Shown one piece after another: positions 51,986 to 61,949 of a stretch of DNA of 62,000 bases. The number at the start of each line of letters is the position of its first letter. Position 1 is the first letter of the stretch. Position numbers and translations under genes: made by a program. Under the pieces are notes generated by a model that saw nothing but the letters and a program-made list of their open reading frames with translations, had not been told where the DNA came from and did no database searches. This DNA is from Cristatella mucedo. Lineage: Eukaryota > Bryozoa > Phylactolaemata > Cristatellidae. The stretch lies in contig WPIO01000002.1 in NCBI GenBank assembly GCA_009760855.2, forward strand, positions 1,207,501 through 1,269,500. The letters run 5' to 3'.

Positions 51986-52368
51986 TGGGAGTGACAAAAA
52001 AGAGATTTCGAGGTCACTTTTGATAACACGATGCGGCATTTTGGAAAGGCACCGTCGAGCTCCATGCACTTTGTTATGCTTCTCCTTGTGGAGAGGTGTA
52101 AAGTCGTCGTCGTCACTAAGAAGCTTTGCTGCTGCCAGCACGGTTGTGCGGCCGAAGGTTCAACTCGTGCGCCTGATGGCACACCATTACCCTTTTGCTT
52201 CCCGCACCCGGTTAGAATGAAAAATGCCGCACGACTGTCCGAGGCGTCGGCCTAAGCGCACGCGTCCACCACTTCGCGCTGTGCCGCCGTTGCATTAGCC
52301 GGCAAGTGTCCACGTGCTGCTGCAGGCACTCTGACGATAGCAGACAGCCAGGCAGTGTGTGTTTTTAG
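51986..52368. other. FMNL intron sequence
   Basis: Short frames only. Nothing recognised. Confidence 0.4.
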
Positions 52369-52452
52369 ATGGGTTCGGGAGTTTCTTGACGAGAATAACA
52401 AAGGATTGGACGTCCTGGTCGATTACCTTGGGTTCATGCAGACACTAATGCA
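52369..52452 (+). CDS. FMNL: formin-like protein (FMNL), FH3 exon with WVREFL motif
   Basis: The exon follows GTTTTTAG and ends CA|GTAAGTCG, a near-consensus donor. The first base completes a Gln codon, and the frame reads [20 protein letters not shown] then GFMQTLM. This matches the family's WVREFL(N/D)E.N.GLD.LV(E/D)YL block. It is 84 nt long and phase 2 at both ends. Its codons are not GC-biased, unlike the exon at 55444. After it, family proteins have a variable serine-rich linker. The exon or exons for that linker were not identified with confidence. Confidence 0.92.
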
Positions 52453-53030
52453 GTAAGTCGATGCGTGAATGCATGTGGGGGCTGGGCTGCCTCTTTTTCG
52501 TGACTGCCGCAGCTGCTGTCCGTGCTTGCAAGGGATCGTCGTCTGCTAGCGGCTGTCGGTTCGCGCTTGCTCGCTTGACCTGCGGACCTGCTAACGTGTG
52601 CGTTCTTGTGCACTTTCAGAGAAGAACAGTTGAGTATATCGAGCAGCAGAGCTGCAGAGTGGCGCTTTTTTCCGGCTGCTCGCGCGTTCGTTGTTCCCCA
52701 GATTGATTCTATCTCTAGCGGGCATAGAGGTAGCCGCTGCCCTATGTGCACGCGTCTGTCTGTTCGTGAGCCTGTAAGGCGCGGCGCGGTCTGCCTCCGG
52801 GCTACTTCTAGTCGTCTATGGCAGCCGTCGAGCTGCAAATTTCTCTGCTTGCTTTGAAGCTCGCGAGAGTGGCTGCCGGCCTCTGTGCGTGTGCGTTCGT
52901 GTGAAGGGGTTTGTTCATACCTGCTTTGCACTTACCTGTGTTACTCAGTTTGCTTTACGAGAAATGGCTGCTTTGTGTTTGTGTTTGCCTTTGCTCAGGT
53001 TTGAGCTTAACGACTGAGTCGTTCTAAGCT
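52453..53030. other. FMNL intron sequence
   Basis: A 3'-splice-like TGCACTTTCAG at 52610-52620 is followed by an open frame in the correct phase (Q-EEQLSISSSRAAEW...), but it has no family similarity. It cannot be called an exon. Confidence 0.3.
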
Positions 53031-53480
53031 AACACAGTGCGCAGCGCTTGCCGAGCAGGGCCCCTCTCTGCGCTGGGCGCAGCCCGTGTCTCCCCCTTCC
53101 CCTTTCCCTCCCACCTCCGGCACGTGAACCAGCCTGCTGGGGGATTGCGCAGTGTTAGCCGTTTGGGCTCCACAGAAGAAGCTGCAGGGGCTTGTGTAGC
53201 GCGTGTGTGCGAATGCACGCCGTGCATTCACCGCGTGCATTCGCAAGACGGGTTTAGAATGCGCATGCGCGTGCTGTTCGAGCTCCAGCTGGAATTCCAT
53301 GTTCTTTCTTTCTTTGCCTTCGGGCCGTCCAGACCGCATGACAAGGCCTCAATAGCAGGCGCCTCGTCGGAGGACTCTGAGCAGTGATCATGAGCAGCGC
53401 GGTGGGTCCGGTCGAGCTGCTGCATCGGCCTGACCTGATCTGGTCTGGTCCGGTCACGGCCGATGCAACCGAGACCGCGG
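53031..53480. repeat. left arm of a large inverted repeat flanking three FMNL exons
   Basis: Its reverse complement matches 57331-57820 almost perfectly by eye over the whole length. Differences are a few substitutions, a short 4-bp-scale indel and an expansion of a 13-bp unit in the right arm. The arm also holds a smaller hairpin, GCGAATGCACGC...GCGTGCATTCGC, at about 53209-53244. A 116-codon frame (53037-53387) appears in both arms in opposite orientation and is not recognised as a protein. Confidence 0.95.
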
Positions 53481-54300
53481 TGAGCGGCCACAATGAACGG
53501 TAGCACCAAGCAGATGTTCGGCTCAGCACTGTGGCAAGAAGGACAGAGCCACTATCAGGCTGACCTGTATGACATGCTAGGTTCAGCTCGATGGGCCAAC
53601 GATCTCACGGAAAGTTGATTGACCTTGCCCAAGGCAGCCCATCGCAAGCTGAAAAGGCTTTGCCAACAAGCCACCATGCACTCCCAATCGAGTTGTCGGG
53701 AGGGGGGCCCAAGGTTTGCTGGTTCTGCCTGTGACTGCGAGCCTATCGGGGAGCTTTTTTGCTACATTTGGCTTACTTCAGTGACGTAGGCAATGGGCAC
53801 AACAATGGATGCTGTTGCCCCCATTATCAGCAGTATGTTCCAGTAGGTATGTGCCGCCCTTTCAGCCTCCACCAGGAGTTGTCTGCCATTCGCCTAGTCA
53901 AAGTTCGGCCCTGCGAATAGTTTCTACCTATGCAGTGTCATATGTTTAACTGAAATCAGCATCGACCAGCCGGTGTGCAAACGGTGGTCATTTGTCGCAC
54001 GGCAACCGTCGTGTAATTGTCTAAATTACTCTCTTCAACACGACACAGTTTTGCAGCGGCTATAGGGCGTAAACATGGTGACATATCTTGAAGTGAGAGA
54101 TGTTCACCGGCATTTGATTCAGCCGAACATATTGGTGCATTTGCCCCGAACCTCAGCCAGTGTGCTGCTATCTTGCATCTCATCGGTTGCCGAGCTAGTC
54201 AAATCATGACCGTGCCACCGGACTAGTGATAACCACGAACAGTCCCACTGACCTTGGCCTGCTCGTATACCTGTGTGCAGAGCTCCTGCCTTGTTCCGCA

Positions 54301-54302
<2 letters not shown>
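53481..54302. other. FMNL intron sequence
   Basis: A GAACG|GTAGCA donor-like site at 53499/53500 has the phase needed to join the exon at 54432, but no good acceptor precedes it. No other feature recognised. Confidence 0.35.

Positions 54303-54367
<65 letters not shown>
54303..54367. repeat. (CT)n microsatellite
   Basis: About 65 bp of CT just upstream of an FMNL acceptor site. The pyrimidine run lies about 65 bp before the exon. Confidence 0.97.
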
Positions 54368-54370
<3 letters not shown>

Positions 54371-54431
54371 GGCACTCGCTGCCGTGACTCCGATCAAGTG
54401 TTAACGCGTGTGCTGTGCTCGTGGTGCAAAG

Positions 54432-54666
54432 GTATGACACATCGGACGGCAGCATTGATATTGCCGGCACACTGCCCGTGAACTCTACGCTGGGCAGCAG
54501 TTCGCCGCCGTCGCCGAGAAATGCCAATAGCCTCAAGAGGACGCAGTCGACGCCGGCTCGCGCGAAGCGTCCGTCGAGGCAGGTCTTGAAGTCGCGAAAG
54601 CTCGGCGATGCACAGGACGATGTGCACGTGTGCATCATGTGTCTGCGAGCCATCATGAATCATCAG
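54432..54666 (+). CDS. FMNL: formin-like protein (FMNL), linker and FH3 armadillo exon
   Basis: The exon follows TGCAAAG and ends CATCAG|GTAAGG. It begins with one base completing a codon, then [20 protein letters not shown], a Ser/Pro-rich linker ([12 protein letters not shown]) and a basic stretch. It ends with [18 protein letters not shown], matching the family's (K/D)[15 protein letters not shown](Y/H)Q block that opens the FH3 armadillo repeats. The linker is longer than the corresponding 'RYNTLPSRRTLKNSRLV' region of vertebrate proteins and has the serine-rich character of a phosphorylated regulatory loop (inference). It lies inside the loop of the 53031/57820 inverted repeat. Confidence 0.9.
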
Positions 54667-55049
54667 GTAAGGGAAGCGCAGGGCATCACTGCTTCCCAAT
54701 TTTCTTTGGGCGACGTGCACTGCACCGCGCCTTCGGTGATCTCTAAGCGAGCTTGTTGCTGCATGGCAACCGTCTTGATATGATTGATGCCTTGACCACC
54801 ACCGTCGTTGTGCTGCGGCAATCAAGCCATTGTGCTTGTCGATGCGCTCCCAGCCTATGCCGAGCTCCAGCACAGCGATTGCAACCGATCCCTTAGCAGT
54901 CGTGGCAACGCTATCATATTAGTCATCGGGTGAGATCATACAAGAAATTGCAGCAGTACCCATAGCCTGCCCGACGGTGATATGTTCTTGCTTCAGCCAA
55001 ATCCGTGTCCGTATGCATCTGCCACGCGGTTTCTCTCTCTCTTTGTTAG

Positions 55050-55126
55050 CATGGCTTCAACATGGTGATCGCCCATCACGATGCTATCAACTACGTTGCC
55101 TTAGCCCTGTTCCATCGAAGCATGAG
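55050..55126 (+). CDS. FMNL: formin-like protein (FMNL), FH3 exon
   Basis: The exon follows TTTGTTAG and ends ATGAG|GTAACA. It encodes HGFNMVIAHHDAINYVALAL then FHRSM and two bases of an Arg codon. It matches the family's '[26 protein letters not shown]'. The HGFN(M/L)V and NxxALxL core is conserved, but the end is divergent (FHRSMR for NNKNPR). It is 77 nt, phase 0 in and phase 2 out. Confidence 0.9.
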
Positions 55127-55443
55127 GTAACAGCAGCTCGCTTGCGTGCGCGAGCGAGCACTGCGCAAGAGCCACCACCCTGGCTGCCAGGCAGCGCTTT
55201 TGCCAGTACTGCCCCCCCCACAGCAACATGGGTGGCAGCAGCAGCAGCAGCGGGGAGTGGGGGCGTGGACTTGCTTCAGTGCAGCTCGGTCTTTCGCGCC
55301 AGCGTGCCGGTAAAAAAAGTATGCCTTGCCACGCGACGCCAAGCTTCTCGGTGACGACGACGACGGCGGAGTCGCGCGCCGTTGCCTCCGCCATCTTGTG
55401 CGCCGCGTTGCCGCCCACGTCGCTGTGCCGCTGTGCCGCACAG

Positions 55444-55981
55444 GACCAAGACGCTTGTGCTCGAGCTGCTCGCCGCCGTCTGCCTGGTGAACGGCGGCCA
55501 CGAGATCATCCTGGCCGCGTTCGACAACGTGCGCGCGACTATGCGCGAGCGGCGTCGCTTCGAGACGCTCATGCACTACCTGTGCGACAACAACGACTTC
55601 CACATCGACTTCATGGTGGCGTGCACACAGTTCTTCAACATCGTCGTGCACTCGGTCGAGAACTGGAACTTTCGCGTGCACCTGCAGTACGAAATGTGTG
55701 CACTCGGGCTCGACGAGGCGCTGGACCGGCTTCGCGAGACGTGCGAGAGCGAGCGCCTGCTCACGCAGGTGCAGGCCTACCTCGACAACGCGCTCGACGT
55801 TCGCCAGTTGTTCGACGAGTCGGAGCTGCGCAACGCAGCCATCGAGCGCGCCGGCGAGTTTGAGGACGAGCTGTCAAGGGTCAACGAGCGCCTGCAGGAG
55901 GTCGAGAACGACGCCATCGAGCGCGCTGCCGATTTTGAGAAGCGGCTTGACGAGTACCGCAACGAGACCGAGCGGCTGAAG
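55444..55981 (+). CDS. FMNL: formin-like protein (FMNL), main FH3/armadillo and coiled-coil exon
   Basis: This is the largest exon (538 nt, about 179 codons). It follows GCCGCACAG and ends CTGAAG|GTGAGG. It encodes the rest of the FH3 armadillo domain: [67 protein letters not shown] and [12 protein letters not shown] charged helical region follows ([39 protein letters not shown]), which begins the coiled coil before FH1. Every block aligns with vertebrate FMNL without internal gaps of note. Third codon positions are almost all C or G, in contrast with the exons at 51355, 52369 and 61825. It is preceded by CpG-rich intron sequence. Confidence 0.96.
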
Positions 55982-56604
55982 GTGAGGAGGCCGGCCGGCC
56001 TCCCGGCCCCCTCCCCGCCGTCACTGCAGCCGCGTCCGATAAGCGGGGCAGTGGGCCGTGGCTGGCAGTAGCCGAGGCCGGAGTACTCCCTCCCTTCCCC
56101 CCCCCGTCCGATCGACGAGCTGTCAGGCGTTTGTCGATCGTCGGCGCCATGTTCATTCATGGTGGGTTCCGCTCGAGTCGTGAGTATTGCTGTCACAGTG
56201 TGTGCGGCGGCGATGCTGCGATTTGCGGAAGGAGGAGGGGCGGGCGGGGTACTTGGCAATGGTGCAAAGAAGCCGACGATCTGTGGGCCCCACCTCCAGC
56301 CATCGCAGCCAAGTCCACTCCCCACCTCCATTCAGCAATTCACGTGGGGTGGAGAGTACTTGGCAGTGGCGAGAAGCCGACGATGTGTGAGCCCCACCTC
56401 CTGCCATCTCAACCGAGTCCACTCCCCACCTCCATTCATCCCCGGTCGACCCCATTCACTCCAGCTCTCAGCCTTCACTGACACTGGCAGGGTGCTTGCC
56501 TAGAGATGGCCTCTGGTCTGCACCAGAGGGTGCCAGTCTGTACCAATCTCCAACCCCCCTCCAACCCTCCAACTGATGCCTTCTGATCCTCGTGGCCAGG
56601 GCAC

Positions 56605-56605
<1 letters not shown>
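55982..56605. other. FMNL intron with a two-copy 107-bp tandem repeat
   Basis: At 56249-56355 and from 56356 to about 56450, two imperfect copies of a unit beginning GTACTTGGCA and containing GAAGCCGACGAT and CCACTCCCCACCTCCATTCA. Frames across them are not recognised. Confidence 0.75.
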
Positions 56606-56637
<32 letters not shown>

Positions 56638-56836
56638 ACTTGATAAAGCACCCCCAGAGAACTCAATCTCTATCTAGGCGCTTTACATTTGCTGCAAAGG
56701 AAACTCGATCGAATGGGAGTGGTATCATGCTTGATAAAGAAACAAAACATGAATAACATGGTTAGGGGTGACATGTACAGGGTCAGCATGCAAGTGTGGT
56801 TAGTGGCAACATGCACAGTGTCAGCACTCGTAAGCT
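56606..56836 (-). repeat. L2-like retrotransposon 3' end
   Basis: (AAT)n tail at 56606-56635, then TTGATAAAGCACCCCCAGAG, CTAGGCGCTTTACATTTGC and the conserved 3' untranslated region up to about 56836. 5'-truncated. Confidence 0.9.
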
Positions 56837-57074
56837 CTTTCACTTTGCCAATAACTTAGCATTTTGGCAGGCGCGCCGTGGCTCGTGACTCATAAGGTGT
56901 CGGCTCACCCTTAGTTCTTAATTCGGATGACTGACTGCACCGACTTGGGCACGGGATTCGACTGCTCTTGGTAAATGGTTTGACGATGTCTTCCTAGAGC
57001 TTTGTCGGCTGGCAAAGCAATGCTTCAGCAGACGGTGTGCAAATCACTGTCTCGTGCAGGCAGCAGCGCTGGTG

Positions 57075-57245
57075 CTCGCACCGCGACCATCCTCGGCCGT
57101 CGTGGGTCGTCCTGAGTGGCAGGCTTAGTTAGGCCTTCCTAATTGCCCGCTGCGCTCGATCACTGCAAGCAATGGTGAGGTGATTGATAGCCGCAGCGGT
57201 TCGTCTGCTGTACACCTTCCAAGTGAGGCTGCTGTTAAGCGAGTT
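57075..57245 (+). mobile_element. decayed SINE type B
   Basis: A GCCGTCGTGGGTCGTCC stretch sits where the B box should be. CACTGCAAGCAATGGTGAGG, GATAGCCGCAGCGGTTCGTC and GAGGCTGCTGTTAAGCGAG follow in the order of the type-B body. Promoter boxes are mutated. Confidence 0.6.
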
Positions 57246-57330
57246 GCTCCTGCTCCACTCTATTGCCTGTCTGCTCTCGGTGGTGGCTCAAACCTATGGC
57301 TCGCAAGTGTTCTATTGAGCTCAAGTCGAG

Positions 57331-57820
57331 CCGCGGTCTCGGTTGCATCGGCCGTGACCGGATCGGACCAGACCAGGTTAGGCCGATGCAGCAGCTCGAC
57401 CGGACCCACCGCGCTGCTCATGATCACTGCTCATGATCACTGCTCATGATCACTGCTCATGATCACTGCTCAGAGTCCTCCGACGAGGCGCCTGCTATTG
57501 AGGCCTTGTCATGCGGTTTGGACGGCCCGAAGGCAAAGAAAGAAAGAACATGGAATTCCAGCTGGAGCTCGAACAGCACGCGCATGCGCATTCTAAACCC
57601 GTCTTGCGAATGCACGCGGTGAATGCACGGCGTGCATTCGCACACACGCGCTACACAAGCCCCTGCAGCTTCTTCTGTGGAGCCCAAACGGCTAACACTG
57701 CACAATCCCCCAGCAGGCTGGTTCACGTGCCGGAGGTGGGAGGGAAAGGGGAAGGGGGAGACACGGGCTGCGCCCAGCGCAGAGAGGGGCCCTGCTCGGC
57801 AAGCGCTGCGCACCGTGTTT
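57331..57820. repeat. right arm of the large inverted repeat, with a 13-bp tandem expansion
   Basis: Reverse complement of 53031-53480. At 57421-57472 the unit TGATCACTGCTCA occurs four times in tandem where the left arm has about one. The arm stops 8 bp before the (AAT)n tail of the L2 copy at 57829. Confidence 0.95.
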
Positions 57821-57828
57821 GCCGTGTT

Positions 57829-58914
57829 AATAATAATAATAATAATAATTCACTTGATAAAGCGCCCTCAGAGAACTCAATCTCTCTCTAGGCGCTTTAC
57901 ATTTGCTGTAAAGGGAAATGCAATTGAATGGTAAGTAAAATCATGCTTGAAAAACAAACGAGATGAATAATATGGTTAGGGGTGACATGCACAGGGTCAG
58001 CATGCAAATGTGGTTAGTGGCAGCATGCACAGTGTCAGCACGCATAAGCACATCAAAGATGAATCACAGGGACCCACTAAATGCTGTCCTAAATAGGTGT
58101 GTTTTTAAGTTCCTTTAAATGTGGTCAGGGGATGTTTTGACGCAGGTCGGGAGGGAGTTGCAGGCTTTGGGAGCATATGAACTAAATACACGGTCTCCAA
58201 AGGATTTAAGGTTTGTATGAGGTATTTCTAGACTGTTGGATTCCGAGAAGCGGGTGGTACGATGCTTGGCCTGATGGGGTAGTATATCTGACAGATAGGC
58301 TGGAGCCATAGGATGAAGGGACCTAAAAGTGAGCGACAAAACCTTGAAGTCAATCCGTTGCTTGACTGGTAGCCAGTGCAGGTCGGCGAGAAGTGGAGTA
58401 ATGTGGCAACTGCGCCGCTCACGACAGACAAGCCTAGCTGCAGAGTTTTGCACAAGCTGCAATCGCCTGATCGCGCATGCTGGTAGGCCAGTAAGCAGTG
58501 AGTTGCAGAAGTCGAGACGGGATGTCACGAATGCATGGACCAACTTAGATGTGGTATCCTTATCTAAACAAGCCCGAATTTTAGCAATGTTATGAAGCTG
58601 AAAATAGGCGGATTTGACTGTGGAGCTGATATGGTCGTCTAACGAGAGGTCGCTTTGGAATATGACACCTAGATTCCGAGCTGATTCGACAGGAGATATG
58701 CTGGCAGAGCCAATTTTGAGAGTCAGCCTTTCCAATCTATGGATCACAGTGGGTTTGCCCATAACTAGTAAGTTAGTTTTATCATCGTTAAGTTTTAGAA
58801 AATTTGCTGCCATCCATGTGCGTATGTCATCAATGCATGCAGCTAGTGAGTTGAGAGAATTTGAGGTGCTCGAAGGCTGGGAGGGATCAAAGCAAAGGTA
58901 CAACTGAGTGTCAG
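57829..58914 (-). pseudogene. 5'-truncated L2-like retrotransposon copy, nearly open frame
   Basis: On the minus strand a frame from about 58914 to 58115 runs from DTQLYLCFDPSQPSSTSNSL through WMAANFLKLNDDKTNLLVMG and ARLVCRERRSCHITPLLADL to VFSSYAPKACNSLPTC. It then breaks at a small deletion near 58125 (TCAGGGGAT for TCAGGTCAGGGGAT). The 3' hairpin and AATAAT tail lie at 57829-57910. The copy begins within the ADDTQLYL motif, about ten bases from the truncation point of the copy at 18521-19630. Confidence 0.9.
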
Positions 58915-60025
58915 AAGGTCGAGCGCACACATTTCCGGCCCAGCTCAGGACTCGTGTGTCCGCTTTAGCAAAGAATATTTTTTATGCCTTTTTTAGTCGT
59001 TATCTTTTTGTCGGTTATGATCTTTTTCTTAGGCGAGGCGTCACTCCTCGGGCAGTCCGACGTTGTTCACAGTGTCTGTAATCCTGTTAGCACGATATAC
59101 GGCAGCAGGGCCAGAGGAGTGGATGTGACGTCAGAAGGAAGTGAGCTTCCTTCTCCCGGGAATCTTTCCTGTCTGGCAAATGCACTCTGGGCAAGCACTG
59201 AGCAAATAATGATTCTCAACGTCTGCCTGTGATCAAATTTGCTATGTACGGAGGCGTCGGAAAAAATCCCATCTACGCTGATATTTGTTTGTCAGACGTC
59301 AACCTATGCCACACAGGGTGCAGTCGCTCATTCGAAACAGTGTGGGCCAACACCATGTATAACAGTCTGTATTGAAGTTTTATTGTATCACTGAATTAAA
59401 AGACCGCGTTCTATACCCAGCTTTCTAATGCCTTTTAGCAAGTACTCTACCTAAGTATGCCCTCTCCCCCCCCCCCAGCCGGGTGGACAGTTCACGGGTA
59501 GGGTGGGGGTTGGTGTGTAGGACATTCATCTGTACGTTTACCTTCTCAATAGCTTTCCGGGTAATTACCAAACGAATCAAGGCTAGCAAGCTTCGAGCCA
59601 CTCCCCGAGGCTTCGATCAATTCTGGTTTGGTGGGACCAAATGCTTCTTGTTGCCATTCCTCTCTGATAAGGCAGTTGGCCATCGGGAGTGGCGCCTGGC
59701 TGAACGTTAGTAGATTAAAAAGTAAAGTTTAGCTAATTTAAAAGCCTCAGTTATATGTAGCAGCAGCAGAGTCTTATCAGCCATCCACCACCACTTGCAG
59801 TAGGACACATTGGTGGAGCCAGGATTGTTATCTGGGGCAAGACCTGCAAAAACTAAATACTAAATGTACGGGCAAGACACATCGGCAGTTGTTCATCGAG
59901 TGGAATTAAGGCATACTTTTTGTCGTGACAATCGGTGGGCATACGAATAGAGGGTGGCCCACACCGCTGCCCTGCTGTAAGGGGGGGGGGCAAATTTCTC
60001 CCTCTGGCTCTGCCACTAGTTCACG
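58915..60025. other. FMNL intron sequence with a dispersed-repeat fragment
   Basis: The segment 59808-59860 (GGTGGAGCCAGGATTGTTAT, GGGGCAAGACCTGCA) is the reverse complement of part of 16440-16500. G-runs and C-runs occur at 59467-59478 and 59981-59990. No gene recognised. Confidence 0.45.
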
Positions 60026-60105
60026 AAGGATTGCCCACTGCAGTACTCGAACCCATGACCTGAGTCATGAACTGCAAGTGCATTACTCCCGGGCAGGTGT
60101 GAATC
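60026..60105 (-). mobile_element. tRNA-like SINE head fragment
   Basis: On the minus strand, CATGGGTTCGAGTACTG forms a B-box region and TGCAGTGGGCAATCCTT follows, as in the type-B SINE (GTGGGTTCGAATCCTG, then GTGGGCCATTCTT). The A box and body are not clear. Confidence 0.55.
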
Positions 60106-60466
60106 AAGTCAATGCAATGTGCCTCTTTATCAGCATGGCACATTGTGCACAGGCATTTTTTTGTCAAGTACACAGTTGCCACAGAGCTCTGTGCACCCAA
60201 CTCTATCAAACCAGCCAAACATTTTCTTTCTCTTTGTTAGAGCCCATTGCTTTTGCAAGGCATGGGCTGTACGTAAGCTGCTGCTGTTAGTCCAGTATCC
60301 AGCTTCTAGTTGGTTCTTGGTCTGTTCAATGATTGTGGTGCAGCAGTTGCACATAGATGTGTAGATTCGTAGATAACTTATCCCAATGACTGTGGGTAGC
60401 CTCCACCAAAGTCGCCACCATGTCCATGTGAGTGTATTCTCACAGTGGCCTGCTTTTACCCACCAG
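60106..60466. other. FMNL intron sequence
   Basis: Nothing recognised up to the acceptor at 60461-60466. Confidence 0.4.
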
Positions 60467-60602
60467 GAATCCTCCAAGACTCAGGAGGAGACAATCACGA
60501 CTCTGAAAAGGAGCATGACCGAACGTGATGGCTCACTGAAGAAAACGTTCGCAGAAATGGAATCACTTCGACAAGATCTCCAACGTGCCAAGACGGCTTC
60601 TG
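60467..60602 (+). CDS. FMNL: formin-like protein (FMNL), coiled-coil exon
   Basis: The exon follows TACCCACCAG and ends GCTTCTG|GTAAGG. It joins the 55444 exon in phase 0 and encodes ESSKTQEETITTLKRSMTER, DGSLKKTFAEMESLRQDLQR and AKTAS. The heptad-like spacing of Leu, Met and Ile in a highly charged sequence fits the coiled coil that precedes FH1 in FMNL proteins. Sequence identity to vertebrates is low here, as expected for the region, so the call rests on phase, splice sites, composition and position. It ends in phase 1. Confidence 0.82.
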
Positions 60603-60709
60603 GTAAGGATGCTTGCTATCCCACCTGGCAACGGTCGGTGCCTTCCAGGCCCAGGCAGTGCCGGCTGCTGTTGCTGCTGCTGCGTGTACCCACCCTCTTT
60701 TTGTTCCAG

Positions 60710-60907
60710 TGCTGCCACCCACCGTGTCAGTGCCGCCGCCGCCCGGACCGCCAGCCGGACTCTTGCCGCCTCCACCACCACCGCCGCCGCCTCCTCCAGC
60801 GCCCCCGGGCTTCGGTGGAGCTGTGCCCATACCTCCGCCGCCGCCGGGCTTCGGCAGCCCACCGCCTCCACCGCCGATGTTGAGTGCAGCGAGTCCTTCG
60901 GTACCAT
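60710..60907 (+). CDS. FMNL: formin-like protein (FMNL), FH1 proline-rich exon
   Basis: The exon follows TTTTTGTTCCAG and ends TACCAT|GTAAGTG. With one base from the preceding exon it encodes about 66 residues: VLPPTVSVPPPPGPPAGLLP, then a run of ten prolines, an APPGFGGAVPIPPPPPGFGS stretch, a further P5 run, and MLSAASPSVP. Formin FH1 regions bind profilin-actin and SH3/WW partners through poly-proline. This FH1 is short, with three main proline tracts. The 106-bp intron before it is the shortest found in the gene. It ends in phase 1. Confidence 0.9.
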
Positions 60908-61824
60908 GTAAGTGCAGCTTGTTTGTTGCTCGCCGGCAGCACTGTTTGGAAGTACCGGCGACGTGTTCTCCGGCTGGCTGCTGATGCTGCCAGGGCTAGC
61001 GAACGTGTGTCTCGGGTGCAGGATGTCAAATCACTGTAATGCAAATAGGGTCGTTTGCACTCGGTTATCATGCCCACGTTTAAGACGTTTCACTTGTCTG
61101 CGTATGTGACTGCCGCTGGCCGATTTTGCCAAAGCTCTGTTTGCTGCGTATTTGGCGAGGGTGCTTACGGCATACCGTTGAATGTATGAATGGTGAACTG
61201 CCAGAGAAAGCTCGTGGTGAGTCTTTACATTGATGGCTTACCTGGTTAAGCCTGGATTCAAGTCCGCGGTGCTTGGGGATGCTTGGGTGGTGCTTGGTGA
61301 TGCTTAATGGCCAGCTGTTTCTTCTTCCCATGACAGGGCTGAGCATTCAGGCTCAGCTGACCGCTTTTGGTCGCTCTGTATTTTGAAATTGCTACCCTTT
61401 GCTCGTGGCTGAATGCATTTTGATCTGCTGCTTTGGACCTTGACTCCTGTGACAGAGATGCAACAAGATGATGTGACAACTAGGAGTGGGAAATTTAATC
61501 TGTTCAGCCACATACCGGTGTGTGAATGAATAAATATGGAGTCGTGTAGTGTCGTAATTCCGAGTGAGCTGTCACGGATGTTTACTTTCAGCTTCGTAGA
61601 TGGCATGCATATGCATATGTCGGCTCCATGGTTTTCTATGTAGCAATGATACCAGCAAATGTTGCCAGTATGCCATGTCGATGCTCTTAGTATTTTACCA
61701 GAATGTCGACAACCGATGCCACCGACTGGTTAGCCTAGATGGGTATCGAATATTGATGTCCCTAAGGTAATATTTGAATTGTGTGTAGTGTGGATTTATT
61801 TATTGCAACGCATTCTGTCTGTAG
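60908..61824. other. FMNL intron sequence
   Basis: No feature recognised. A GGATTCAAGTCC stretch at about 61254 resembles a B box but nothing else of a SINE is seen. Confidence 0.4.
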
Positions 61825-61949
61825 CTATGCCACTGAAGAAAAAGTTCCAAACGAAATACAAGCTCCCAACACTTAATTGGCAGGCTCTAAAGCCACAACA
61901 AGTGAAGGGCACAGTTTTTGCGGAGATTGATGATGCCCACGTCATACCG
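61825..61949 (+). CDS. FMNL: formin-like protein (FMNL), first FH2 exon
   Basis: The exon follows CTGTCTGTAG and ends ATACCG|GTATGG. It completes a Ser codon and encodes [40 protein letters not shown] and P. This matches the start of the FMNL/Frl FH2 domain, including the lasso-region Trp (LNW) and the LKP..(V/I).GTVF.E(I/L)DD signature. FH2 dimers cap and elongate actin barbed ends. [10 protein letters not shown] is the protostome-like wording of this motif. The exon ends in phase 0. The remaining roughly 370 residues of FH2 and the C-terminal autoregulatory region lie past the window edge. Confidence 0.95.

Noticed and set aside
52612-52710. Possible FMNL exon after TGCACTTTCAG
   Set aside because: The phase is suitable, but the encoded sequence has no family resemblance and no clear donor follows in frame.
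53037-53387. 116-codon frame repeated in both inverted-repeat arms
   Set aside because: Conservation between the arms is at DNA level from a recent duplication. No known domain, and frames on the opposite strand are equally open.
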